Assembly: GCA_030695945.1 (NCBI GenBank)
Contig: JAUYOG010000049.1
Coordinates: 62,001-126,000, forward strand
Length of the DNA stretch: 64,000 bases
Direction of reading: 5' to 3'
DNA from: Ramlibacter sp.
GTDB taxonomy: Bacteria; Pseudomonadota; Gammaproteobacteria; Burkholderiales; Burkholderiaceae_C
The notes beneath the pieces were generated by a model. It searched no databases, was not told where the DNA came from, and saw only the letters and a list, made by a program, of their open reading frames with translations. The position numbers and the translations under genes are program-made. Shown here piece after piece: positions 1 to 11,448 of the stretch (positions are counted from its first letter, which is position 1; each line of letters begins with the position of its first letter).

Positions 1-199
1 GGGCAAGGTCGAGCGCTTGCATGAGTGGTTGGGCGCGCGCGGGCAGGGCCTGCGTGAGTTCCACAGCACGGCCTACAGCGATTCCATCAACGACCTGCCG
101 CTGCTGGAAGCCGTGGATGCAGCCGTCGCCGTGGACCCCGATCCGCGCTTGGCGGCGATCGCGCGGGAGCGAGGCTGGCGAGTGCTTCGCTTGCATTGA
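1..199 (+). CDS. HAD-family phosphatase (SerB-like/HAD-IB), C-terminal fragment
   Basis: The gene enters from the left edge, open in the frame starting at base 2, and ends with TGA at 197-199. The visible 65 residues contain YSDSINDLPLLE, which is the HAD motif IV (D-S-x-N-D-x-P-L-L) of the phosphoserine-phosphatase-like HAD-IB subfamily. It is followed by the usual cofactor-free tail ending in GWRVLRLH. The Asp pair binds Mg2+ in this family. The substrate cannot be told from this part alone; in Burkholderiales such genes are often annotated as HAD-IB hydrolases of 220-240 residues. Motifs I-III lie outside the window. Confidence 0.85.
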   Translation, partial: GKVERLHEWLGARGQGLREFHSTAYSDSINDLPLLEAVDAAVAVDPDPRLAAIARERGWRVLRLH

Positions 200-252
200 C
201 GCAGCCGCGCGGCGCGGGTTGTAATGATCCTCCAGAAAAACGGAGTTCCCCG

Positions 253-1527
253 ATGTCCGCACGCGACGTGATCCCCAGCTCCCTGGCCGAACAGATCGAT
301 TCGGCCGCGCAGGCCGTCGAGGCTCGCGTGCTGGCATGGCGCCGCGACCTGCACCAGCACCCCGAACTCGGCAACCGCGAGTTCCGCACCGCCGCCATCG
401 TCGCCGCGCACCTGCGCGAGCTCGGGCTCGACGAAGTGCGCACCGAAGTGGCGCACACCGGCGTCATCGGCGTGCTCAAGGGCGCCCTGCCCGGCCCGAC
501 GGTGGCGCTGCGCGCCGACATGGACGGCCTGCCCGTGACCGAGCAGGTGGACGTGCCCTTCGCGTCGAAGGCGCGCACGCAATGGAATGGCGAGGAGGTG
601 GGCGTGATGCACGCCTGCGGCCACGACTGCCACGTCGCGATCCTGATGGGTGTGGCCGAGGTGCTGTCCGGGCTGCGAGGCCAATTGCGCGGCACCGTCA
701 AGTTCATCTTCCAGCCCGCCGAGGAGGGCGCGCCCGAGGGTGAGGAAGGCGGCGCGAAGATGATGATCCAGCAGGGCGCGCTGGAAAAGCCGCTGCCGCA
801 GGCGATCTTCGGCCTGCACGTCACCTCGCGGCTGCCGGTAGGCATCATCGGCTACCGTCCCGGACCGACCATGGCCAGCACGGACCGCTTCTCGATCACC
901 ATCCACGGCAAGCAGACGCATGGCGCGGCGCCCTGGCTCGGCGTCGACCCCATCGTCACCGCGGCGCAGGTGGTGCTGGGATTGCAGACCGTCGTCAGCC
1001 GCGGCGTGGACATCGCGCGCGAGCCGGCGGTGGTGACGATGGGCATGATCCGCGGCGGCGTGCGCGAGAACATCATCCCGGACGAGGTGGAAATGCGCGG
1101 CACCATCCGCTCTTTCGACGAGGACATGCGCGACGACATCCACCAGCGCGTGACGACGCTGGCCGAGTCGATCTCGCGCGGTTCGCGCGCCGGCTGCACC
1201 GTCTGCATCAACAAGAACTACCCGGTGACCATCAACGACCCGGCGCTCACCGAGGCCATGGTGCCCACGCTCGAGCGTGTGGCCGGCCCCGGTCGCTGCC
1301 AGCTGGTGCCCAAGGTCACGGGCGCCGAGGACTTTTCGTTCTTCCAGCGCGTGATCCCGGGCCTGTTCTTCTTCGTCGGCGTCACGCCCGAGGGTATCGA
1401 CCCCGCCAAGACCTATTCCAACCATTCTCCGAAGTTCTTCGCCGACGAGCGCGGGCTCGTGGTGGGCGTGCGGGCGCTGGCGCACCTGGCCAGCGACTTC
1501 CTGGAGTCGGATGCAACGGCACGCTGA
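253..1527 (+). CDS. M20-family amidohydrolase (hippurate hydrolase/aminoacylase type)
   Basis: Zinc or manganese amidohydrolase of 424 residues that would hydrolyse an N-acyl amino acid or related amide in the cytoplasm. Metal-site motifs of the M20D group are present: HACGHD with C122 and H124, the PAEEG glutamate pair at E157-E158, and the C-terminal NHSPKF histidine at H391. RADMDGLP near residue 92 is also family-typical. The open frame extends upstream to 196, but ATG 253 gives the family's usual start and length. The gene is flanked by unrelated genes on the same strand, so the substrate stays open among hippurate-like, N-acetyl-amino-acid and amidated conjugates. Confidence 0.92.
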   Translation: MSARDVIPSSLAEQIDSAAQAVEARVLAWRRDLHQHPELGNREFRTAAIVAAHLRELGLDEVRTEVAHTGVIGVLKGALPGPTVALRADMDGLPVTEQVDVPFASKARTQWNGEEVGVMHACGHDCHVAILMGVAEVLSGLRGQLRGTVKFIFQPAEEGAPEGEEGGAKMMIQQGALEKPLPQAIFGLHVTSRLPVGIIGYRPGPTMASTDRFSITIHGKQTHGAAPWLGVDPIVTAAQVVLGLQTVVSRGVDIAREPAVVTMGMIRGGVRENIIPDEVEMRGTIRSFDEDMRDDIHQRVTTLAESISRGSRAGCTVCINKNYPVTINDPALTEAMVPTLERVAGPGRCQLVPKVTGAEDFSFFQRVIPGLFFFVGVTPEGIDPAKTYSNHSPKFFADERGLVVGVRALAHLASDFLESDATAR

Positions 1528-1601
1528 AGGGGCCGGCTCGCTTGTAAGATATCCCTTCCATCGCGGCCTTTGCCGCCCGCCCCCCAGGAAAGACAATAAC
1601 C

Positions 1602-2720
1602 ATGGCCCTCATCATCGTGATGGAAGACGATGCCAGCACGCGGAGGCTGGTCGCTTCCGTCCTGACGAAGGACGGCCATGACGTGCTGACGGCGGAGGAC
1701 GGCCGGCAGGGGCTGCAGCTGATGGGGCCGCGCCGGCCGGACCTGATCATCAGCGACGTCCAGATGCCGGGCATGAACGGCTTCCAGATGCTGGCCGCGC
1801 TACGCGCCGACCCCGCCAACGCCGACATCCCCGTGATCCTGCTCACCTCGCTGCAGGAGCGCGCGCACATGCGCATCGGCATGACGACCGGGGCCGACGA
1901 CTACATCACCAAGCCGTTCCGGCCCGGGGAACTGCGCGAGGCCGTCGCGGCCCAGCTGAACAAGCGGGCGGTGCAGGCCAACCTGCAGGCGCTGGCCGTG
2001 GACGCGGCGGTGCAGCAGGCCCTCATCGGGCAGAAGAACCACCTGGCGAAACTGTACGAGGAGCGCCTGGCGGCGGAGCTGAGCGAGCGCTGGCCGGAAG
2101 GCGACGCGGCCGCGGCCGACGAGCGGCTGGCCAGTGCCACGGTGCTGTTCGTCGACATTCCCAACTACGCCACGGTGGCCGAGAAGCTCGATTCGCAGGA
2201 GCTGGCCGAGCTGGTGAAGAAGTTCTACGGCAATGCCAATGACACCGTCCACCTCTTCGGCGCGCGCCACATGCGCTTCGTCGGTGAAGGCCTGCTGGCG
2301 ATCTTTGCCGCGGACAGCGACACGCGCACCGTCAACCATGGCCTGCGCGCGGCGAAGGCGGCGCTGGGGCTGGTCGAATCCACTCGCGGCATCCACGAAT
2401 ACCTCGAGGCCCGCTATCCGGGCCGCAAGCTGCCGCCCTTCGAGGTCAACGTGGCGTTGCACACGGGGCCGGTGGCACTGGCCGTGTTGCAGGACCCGCT
2501 GCATGGCGGGCCGGCGCAGACCCTGCCGGTGGGGGACGCCGTGAGCGCCACCATGCTGCTGCAAAAGCAGGGCCGCGAGCTGGGCTGGCACATCATCGCG
2601 AGCGTGGCGGCGCTGCGCCTGATCACCGGCGCCGTCAAGACCGGCTCGCGCGCGTTCGTCCAACTGCCCGGCCGGACGCTGCCGATGGACGCGGTGGAAC
2701 TCGTGGGCCTGGCCCTGTGA
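1602..2720 (+). CDS. Response regulator with degenerate class III nucleotide-cyclase domain
   Basis: 372 residues. Residues 1-125 form a receiver domain with phospho-acceptor D52 in ISDVQMPGMNG and the KPF lysine near residue 105. A helical linker follows, then a class III adenylate/guanylate cyclase fold from about residue 175. The first metal Asp is kept (FVDI, D185), but the second is Glu (VGEGLLAIF instead of GDG). The usual N and R of the VNxAxRL motif are also absent (GDAVSATMLLQ). The output domain may therefore bind nucleotide or act by protein contact rather than make cAMP. The start ATG follows AGGAAAG. The hybrid kinase begins 13 bases downstream, so the two are probably one phosphorelay transcribed together. 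Confidence 0.88.
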   Translation: MALIIVMEDDASTRRLVASVLTKDGHDVLTAEDGRQGLQLMGPRRPDLIISDVQMPGMNGFQMLAALRADPANADIPVILLTSLQERAHMRIGMTTGADDYITKPFRPGELREAVAAQLNKRAVQANLQALAVDAAVQQALIGQKNHLAKLYEERLAAELSERWPEGDAAAADERLASATVLFVDIPNYATVAEKLDSQELAELVKKFYGNANDTVHLFGARHMRFVGEGLLAIFAADSDTRTVNHGLRAAKAALGLVESTRGIHEYLEARYPGRKLPPFEVNVALHTGPVALAVLQDPLHGGPAQTLPVGDAVSATMLLQKQGRELGWHIIASVAALRLITGAVKTGSRAFVQLPGRTLPMDAVELVGLAL

Positions 2721-2733
2721 GGCGCGCTCGCGC

Positions 2734-6060
<3,327 letters not shown>

Positions 6061-6121
6061 CTCAACCCCGGCCGGGGAGCCGGTCGAACCCGCCGACCTT
6101 GTGCGGGGCCGGCGGCACCAT

Positions 6122-6174
6122 CACCGGCACCTGTTCGTCCCGGCGCTGCCCGCCAGGACGAACAGGTGCCGGTG
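6122..6174 (+). terminator. 19-bp perfect hairpin after the kinase gene
   Basis: A perfect inverted repeat has arms at 6122-6140 and 6156-6174 separated by a 15-base loop. It lies 61 bases after the kinase stop and 55 bases before the ravA start. The stem is GC-rich and unusually long. No run of T follows, so it is not a classical intrinsic terminator on either strand. It may act as a transcript-end stabiliser, an attenuating hairpin or a REP-like element. I saw no second copy in the window. Confidence 0.55.
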
Positions 6175-6228
6175 TTCGGCGTCCGATCAACACGGCACGC
6201 CGATGGCCGGCGTGGCTATCATTTGCCC

Positions 6229-7638
6229 ATGACTGAAGCACGGCAAGCCGATTCCTCCGGCCGCCTGCGCCAGCGCCTGGCGCTGCTGCTCGACCACCTC
6301 GAGGCCGGCCTGATCGAGCGCGGCCGCGTTGTCCGGCTGGCGTTCCTGGCGGCGCTGGCCGGGGAGCACACCTTGCTGGTCGGACCGCCCGGCACCGCCA
6401 AGAGCGAGCTGGCGCGGCGGCTTCACCTGGCCTTCGCCGGGGCGCGCTATTTCGAGCGGCTGCTCACCCGCTTCACGGTGCCCGAGGAGTTGTTCGGCCC
6501 GCTGTCCATCTCCGCGCTGGAGCAGGACCGTTACGAGCGCATGACGGCCGGCTTCCTGCCGCAGGCGACGATCGCCTTCATCGACGAGGTGTTCAAGGCC
6601 AACAGCGCCATCCTGAACGCGCTGCTCACCCTGCTCAACGAGCGTGAATTCGACAACGGCGCCGGCCGTGAGCGCTGCCCGCTGGTGAGCGTCATCGGCG
6701 CCACCAACGAGGTGCCCGCCGACGAAGTGGCCGAGGCCTTCTTCGACCGGTTCCTGATGCGCCTGCCGGTGGGCCCGGTGTCGGCCTCCGGGTTCCGCAG
6801 CCTGCTGGAACTCGAGGGTGCCCCGTTGCCGGCGGCCGCCGACGCGCTGGCCGAGGCCGACCTGGCGGCCCTGCACGCCGCCGCCGCCCGTGTGTCGCTG
6901 CCCGGTGACGTGGCCGGGTTGCTGGCCGAGTTGCGGGAGATGCTGGCCAGCGAGCAGGTCTACGTGTCGGACCGGCGCTGGGTCAAGGTGGCCTGGCTGC
7001 TCAAGGTGGCGGCGGCAAGCGAGGGCCGCACGGCTGTCGCGCCCTGGGACTTGTGGCTGCTGCCCTGGTGCGTGGCGCCGACGCCGGAGCGGCAGGCGGC
7101 CATCGACGCATGGCTCACCGGCCGGCTCGGGCTGGAACGAGGCACGGCACCGCCGCTCCTGAGCCGCGTTGTCGAGGCGTTCGAGGCGCAGGCCGCGCTC
7201 GAGCAGGAGGCCGAGGACCTCGATTACGACGAGGACGGCCGGCTGCGGTTCAGCGCCGACCTCGACGCCAGCGTCAACGACGCCAAAGGTGCGAGCCAGG
7301 CCGTGCGCATGAGCTACCGGCGCAAGCGCCGCTACGGCGCCATCCATATCGGCGCACGTGTGGGACAGGTGGACGAGTTGATCGCGCGCATCGCCGGCTA
7401 CGCCGAGGCGATCGCGGCCAGCCGTGCCGGGCTTGCCGCCTACAACGGCCAAAGCATCTGGATCGATAGGGAGTTCGCGGCGCGCGCCGATGCGAACCTG
7501 GCCGCGACGATCGAAGCCATCGAGGCGCTGCGGCTGCGGGCTGTCGCGGCGCGGCAGGCGTTCAGGGCGCTGCCGCGCCGGGAGGTGGATCCCGGCACCG
7601 TGCCCGATCCCGTGACGGTCGCGGCCATGCCGCTGTAG
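6229..7638 (+). CDS. ravA: MoxR-family AAA+ ATPase, RavA-like
   Basis: 469 residues. The N-terminal AAA+ module of the MoxR group has Walker A GPPGTAKS (G52-S59) and Walker B IAFIDE (D119-E120), followed by sensor motif GATNE. A C-terminal extension of about 200 residues matches RavA rather than short MoxR chaperones. RavA works with the VWA protein ViaA as a chaperone-like pair that in E. coli acts on respiratory enzymes. The frame is open upstream to 6166, but that start lies inside the hairpin; ATG 6229 gives the family length. A viaA-like gene follows after 12 bases and a third gene overlaps that, so the three look co-translated. Confidence 0.88.
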   Translation: MTEARQADSSGRLRQRLALLLDHLEAGLIERGRVVRLAFLAALAGEHTLLVGPPGTAKSELARRLHLAFAGARYFERLLTRFTVPEELFGPLSISALEQDRYERMTAGFLPQATIAFIDEVFKANSAILNALLTLLNEREFDNGAGRERCPLVSVIGATNEVPADEVAEAFFDRFLMRLPVGPVSASGFRSLLELEGAPLPAAADALAEADLAALHAAAARVSLPGDVAGLLAELREMLASEQVYVSDRRWVKVAWLLKVAAASEGRTAVAPWDLWLLPWCVAPTPERQAAIDAWLTGRLGLERGTAPPLLSRVVEAFEAQAALEQEAEDLDYDEDGRLRFSADLDASVNDAKGASQAVRMSYRRKRRYGAIHIGARVGQVDELIARIAGYAEAIAASRAGLAAYNGQSIWIDREFAARADANLAATIEAIEALRLRAVAARQAFRALPRREVDPGTVPDPVTVAAMPL

Positions 7639-7650
7639 CGGCGCCATACC

Positions 7651-9192
7651 ATGCGCACGTCCCTGGTTTACGAGCGCCTCGAAGCGCCGCTGGCGCCGCT
7701 GGAGCGGCTGCCGCGGGGATTGTGGCTGTGGAGCCTGGTCCATTCGCAGGGCCGGCTGGTGCCGCGCCTCGCGGGCATCGAAGAGCTGCGGTCGGCGCTG
7801 CTCGAAGGGCACGCCACCGCCAACGCGCAGTGGCCGCCCCAGCCGCTGGCCGACCGCGTCGCGGTGACGCTGGAAACTGCCGACCTGCCGCGCCACTGCA
7901 AGGGCGAGCCGGCCCTCACCGAGACGGTGCTGCGCTCGCTTTGCTTCCACCTGGACATGATCGTCGACTACCAGGACCGCGGCGACAGCGAGGACGAGGC
8001 CGCTACCCGGGCGATGGAGGCTTTCGCTGCCGACTGGAAGGACCGCTGCGACACGATGGACGAGCTGTCGGCGATCTTCGGCGAGTACGCCGACCTGGTG
8101 AAGAACTCGCGCTGGGACATGATGCGCGGGCTGCTGCGCAGCGGCGGCTGGCAGGAAGTGGTGCGCGCCCGGCGTCTCGTCGAAGCGCTGCCCGAGCTCG
8201 CTCGGATCGTGCGCCAGCTGGGGCGCGCGCGCGAAACCGACGAGCCAGACGAGTCGAATCACAACGACGTTCGGCTCATGGAGGAACACCTGGAGATGCG
8301 CGAGGTCGTTCGAACCGTCCAGGTCCCCGATTACCCGGGCGAGACCCTCGGTGTGCGCCGCTCCGGGCGCGTGGCGCGGATGCTGCCGGCCGAGGCGATG
8401 CTGTTGTTGCACCCGCGCCTGCGCCTGGTCTGGCATGCGCGCCATGCCGAACGCACGCTGCTGAGCTACCAGGACGACGACCGCATGCCCGACGTGAAGC
8501 ACGAACTCGCCCAGGCCTGGCGCCCGAGTTCGCGGCGCGTGTCGAACAAGCGGCGCGAGATGGGGCCGATGCTGATCTGCGTCGACACCTCGGGCTCGAT
8601 GCAGGGCGGCGCCGAAGCCGTGGCGAAGGCCGTGGTGCTGGAAGCCGTGCGCACGGCCCACGCGCAGAAGCGGGCCTGCTACCTGTTTGCGTTTTCCGGG
8701 CCCGAGGAAATCGTGGAAGCCGAGCTCAGCGTGCATTGCGAGGGCATCGAGCGGCTGGCCGGATTCATGGGCCAGACTTTCCGCGGCGGCACCGACATCT
8801 CCGGGCCACTGGAGCGAGCGCTGGCCAAGCTGCACGAGAGCAACTGGCAACTGGCGGACCTTCTGATCGCTTCCGACGGGGAGTTCGGCGCCACGCCGGC
8901 CGTCGCCGCGCAGATCCGTCGCGCGAAGGAGCAAAGCGGCCTGCGCATCCAGGGCGTGCTCATCGGCGACCGGGAGACCATCGGCTTCCTGCAGATCGCC
9001 GACGACATCTACTGGATGCACGACTGGCGCCGCTACGGGGATCGCAACCCCGAGTTGCCGGGCGCCACGCGCAGCCTGACCGCGACCTATTTCGCCGGCG
9101 CCCTGCACACGCCCGAGAACCGCGAGCGCACCGTGTCGGGGGCGCAAGCCGCCAAGGCGGTCGCCGGCGGGCCTTCGGCGCCGAAACGATGA
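7651..9192 (+). CDS. viaA: VWA-domain protein, ViaA-like partner of RavA
   Basis: 513 residues. The N-terminal two thirds is the helical ViaA region. The C-terminal third is a von Willebrand A domain with a complete metal-dependent adhesion site: D312-T-S-G-S316, T381 in GGTD and D409 in ASDGEFG. This arrangement is the partner of the preceding ATPase. The family average is about 480-500 residues, so the length is normal. The stop codon overlaps the next start (ATGA at 9189-9192), indicating translational coupling to the DUF4213/DUF364 gene. Confidence 0.88.
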   Translation: MRTSLVYERLEAPLAPLERLPRGLWLWSLVHSQGRLVPRLAGIEELRSALLEGHATANAQWPPQPLADRVAVTLETADLPRHCKGEPALTETVLRSLCFHLDMIVDYQDRGDSEDEAATRAMEAFAADWKDRCDTMDELSAIFGEYADLVKNSRWDMMRGLLRSGGWQEVVRARRLVEALPELARIVRQLGRARETDEPDESNHNDVRLMEEHLEMREVVRTVQVPDYPGETLGVRRSGRVARMLPAEAMLLLHPRLRLVWHARHAERTLLSYQDDDRMPDVKHELAQAWRPSSRRVSNKRREMGPMLICVDTSGSMQGGAEAVAKAVVLEAVRTAHAQKRACYLFAFSGPEEIVEAELSVHCEGIERLAGFMGQTFRGGTDISGPLERALAKLHESNWQLADLLIASDGEFGATPAVAAQIRRAKEQSGLRIQGVLIGDRETIGFLQIADDIYWMHDWRRYGDRNPELPGATRSLTATYFAGALHTPENRERTVSGAQAAKAVAGGPSAPKR

Positions 9193-10046
9193 CATCGAAA
9201 GCCACTGTGGACGTTGCACACGAACTCGTCGGCCTGCTCGAACGCTTCGCCGACCGCGTGCCGCTGCCGAAGGTCCGGGCGCTGCACCTGCCGCCCGCCG
9301 CGATGGCCAACACCAAGGCCGGTGAGTTCTGCGCCATCGAGCTCGAGGACGGGTCGCTCGGCCTGAGCTACGTGCTGCTCGATGCGTCGACGAAGAATCT
9401 TGTGGCCAACGCCGGCGACCCCGGCTTGGGGCTGGAAGGCGCCGACGCGCTGGCGGTGGCCCGGTGGTTCACCGGTGCGCCCGGCGCGCGCCGCGCACTG
9501 GGCTTCGCCGCCGTCAACGCGCTCACCCGGTGCCTGTTCGACCGCGCCGGCTTCCGGCCCGGCGCCAGCCCCGATTCCATCGGCATGCTCGATCCGGTCG
9601 CGGGCGACCACATCGGCATGATCGGCCTGTTCCCGCCGCTGGTGGACAGCATCGTGCATACGGGCGCACAGCTGACCGTGGTCCAGCTCCGTGCCGACCT
9701 GGCCGGCGATCGCGCGGACTACCGCGTGACCGTCGACCGGAACGAGCTGGCGACCTGCAACAAGGTGATCGCCACCAGCACGATGCTGCTCAACGACAGC
9801 CTGGACGCCATGCTGTCGGTGTGCGGCAACGCGCGCAGCTTCGCGCTGATCGGCCCCGGTGCCGGCTGCCTGCCGGACCCGCTGTTCGCCCGTGGCGTGA
9901 CCCTGGTGGGCGGCAGCTGGATCGCCGACCGCGTGGCGTTCCTCTCCGCGCTCGCGGCCAGCGAGTCCTGGACCGCGGCCGCGCGCAAGGTCGCCATCCG
10001 GCGCGCGGACTATCCGGGCTTCGAGGTACTGCTGGGGCGGGTGTGA
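9189..10046 (+). CDS. DUF4213/DUF364 protein (putative heavy-metal chelation, Rossmann-like)
   Basis: 285 residues with an N-terminal DUF4213 region and a C-terminal DUF364 Rossmann-like domain. Recognisable pieces are GMIGLFPPL near the middle, the TSTMLLNDSLDAML segment and GPGAGCLPDPLFARG near the end. Members are often encoded near metal-uptake or cobalamin genes and are thought to bind metals or chelates, but no biochemical role is firmly known. The ATG at 9189 overlaps the viaA stop, so the reading frame is fixed by context as part of the ravA-viaA operon. That linkage is unusual and may mean a metal-linked target for the chaperone pair, which is inference only. Confidence 0.75.
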   Translation: MTSKATVDVAHELVGLLERFADRVPLPKVRALHLPPAAMANTKAGEFCAIELEDGSLGLSYVLLDASTKNLVANAGDPGLGLEGADALAVARWFTGAPGARRALGFAAVNALTRCLFDRAGFRPGASPDSIGMLDPVAGDHIGMIGLFPPLVDSIVHTGAQLTVVQLRADLAGDRADYRVTVDRNELATCNKVIATSTMLLNDSLDAMLSVCGNARSFALIGPGAGCLPDPLFARGVTLVGGSWIADRVAFLSALAASESWTAAARKVAIRRADYPGFEVLLGRV

Positions 10047-10125
10047 AAAGAGGCACTCGTCGCCCGCGATCACTCCCTTGAAAATCAAGTCATTGCCTTC
10101 GGTGAGATCGCCCAATCGCCTACAT

Positions 10126-11223
10126 CTAGAAGCTGTGCCGGATGCCGAACTCGTACCCGCTCGATGAAGTGCCGGCCGCAGTGACAGCGCCCCCCAATGA
10201 CTGTGCCGCGGAGCCACTGTTGGCGACACGTGCATATGTACCGTACAGCGCGGTGCGTTTCGAAAGGTTATGCACGTACCCCAGCGCCCACTTCTTGCTC
10301 GCGGGGTTCGTCGGGGCATCGTTCTTGTAACGTGAAAAGGCGATGCGAATCTGGCCCGCGCCGACCGCAGCGGTACCGCCTACGACATAGCCCGAGCCGG
10401 TCAACGCGCCATTCCTGTCATTCGAGTATTGAGCCATCAACTGGGCTACGCCGAAGTCATACCGGCCGCCCAGGTTGTTTTGGCGGACCCTGCCGGAAGA
10501 AGCAAACCCGGAGCCGCCAGGAGTAGCGGTCGCATAGCTGGTCTTGCTCACGGCAAAAGCAACGTTAAGCGGACCATTGAGGTAGCCAAGCCGCACGCCC
10601 TGGCCCTTTCCGTCATCGCTGGTGGCCGCGCCGGAGCTGTTCTCGCCCATGTAGTACGCCGCCTGGCCGTAGAAGCCTCCGATATTGGCCGGCAGGAAAT
10701 AGGCAATCGAGTTCGAAGCACGCACGGCCGTAACGCCGGTGATGATCGAGTTGAACGTCTGGCTGGTTCCCATGCCGTTGTTGCCGAAAGGGTCGAAAGT
10801 CCCGAGATTCCCGTACTGCGGCGTGAAGTCGCGGCCCAAGCGCACCTCCCCCCAGCTGCCAGCCAGGCTCACCGTCGAGCGGCGGTTGAAGGTGAGGCCC
10901 TGGCCCCCGCTCAGGCCGGCAAGGGCGCCGCCGGAGGCCTGGTTATTGACGTTGGTCGGAACGCCACGGCCGTCATCGTTCCCCACACCGACTTCCAGCC
11001 AGAACGACGCGGACATTCCGCCGCCCAGGTCTTCCGTGCCACGGAAACCCAGACGCGAGCTGTTGTAGCCGGAGGTGGTCAACTGGGTCTTGCTGGATAT
11101 GGAGCCTGAGCCATGGGCGAGCGTGGCGTCGACGATGCCGAACAGGGTTACCGACGATTGCGCGAAGGCCGGTCCTGCAGCCAGTGCGGCTGATCCGGCG
11201 AATGCCATCAGGGTATTTTTCAT
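10126..11223 (-). CDS. Gram-negative trimeric porin (Omp32-like)
   Basis: 365 residues. A clear Sec signal peptide (MKNTLMAFAGSAALAAGPAFA) is followed by the mature start QSSVTLFGIVD, the hallmark of betaproteobacterial general porins. RRSTVSLAGSWGEVRLGRD is the usual loop-3 region. The protein ends in the C-terminal phenylalanine (GIRHSF) needed for outer-membrane insertion. It would form an anion-favouring diffusion channel as a trimer. The start at 11223 is chosen because of the signal peptide and a GGAG ribosome-binding site at 11231-11236; the frame is open 71 codons further. The gene follows the Sel1 gene on the same strand but has its own 225-base leader. Confidence 0.93.
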   Translation of the reverse strand: MKNTLMAFAGSAALAAGPAFAQSSVTLFGIVDATLAHGSGSISSKTQLTTSGYNSSRLGFRGTEDLGGGMSASFWLEVGVGNDDGRGVPTNVNNQASGGALAGLSGGQGLTFNRRSTVSLAGSWGEVRLGRDFTPQYGNLGTFDPFGNNGMGTSQTFNSIITGVTAVRASNSIAYFLPANIGGFYGQAAYYMGENSSGAATSDDGKGQGVRLGYLNGPLNVAFAVSKTSYATATPGGSGFASSGRVRQNNLGGRYDFGVAQLMAQYSNDRNGALTGSGYVVGGTAAVGAGQIRIAFSRYKNDAPTNPASKKWALGYVHNLSKRTALYGTYARVANSGSAAQSLGGAVTAAGTSSSGYEFGIRHSF

Positions 11224-11303
11224 CGAAAGAGTTCTCCAAAGTGAGTCATTGGGCTTCGGGGTGCAGTGATGAAATCCAGGTTCTTGCACGCCCTCAATCA
11301 AAC

Positions 11304-11327
11304 GCAATTTCCGCAAATGAAAATTGC
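11304..11327. promoter_or_regulatory. Inverted repeat in the porin leader
   Basis: GCAATTT (11304-11310) and AAATTGC (11321-11327) form a perfect 7-bp dyad with a 10-base spacer, about 80 bases upstream of the porin ATG, in a locally AT-rich stretch. It is a candidate operator for porin control. I could not place convincing -35 and -10 boxes with confidence. Confidence 0.35.
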
Positions 11328-11448
11328 AATTCATTGCACCAGAGACGCACTTCGCCTCGCAAAGCTTTTTAACTTCGGTTCCGCCCTTACGTCGGGTTTT
11401 CGTCAAAGGTTTTTCGCTGGGCAGCCGATATAGCAAGAGAATAGGCCG

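Noticed and set aside
73-1596. 507-residue open frame on the minus strand opposite the M20 gene
   Set aside because: Composition is Arg/His/Gly-rich without motifs, typical of antisense frames in GC-rich coding DNA; the plus-strand gene has full catalytic motifs.
6187-9219. 1010-residue open frame on the minus strand opposite ravA-viaA
   Set aside because: Low-complexity antisense frame with no domain; both plus-strand genes are clear.
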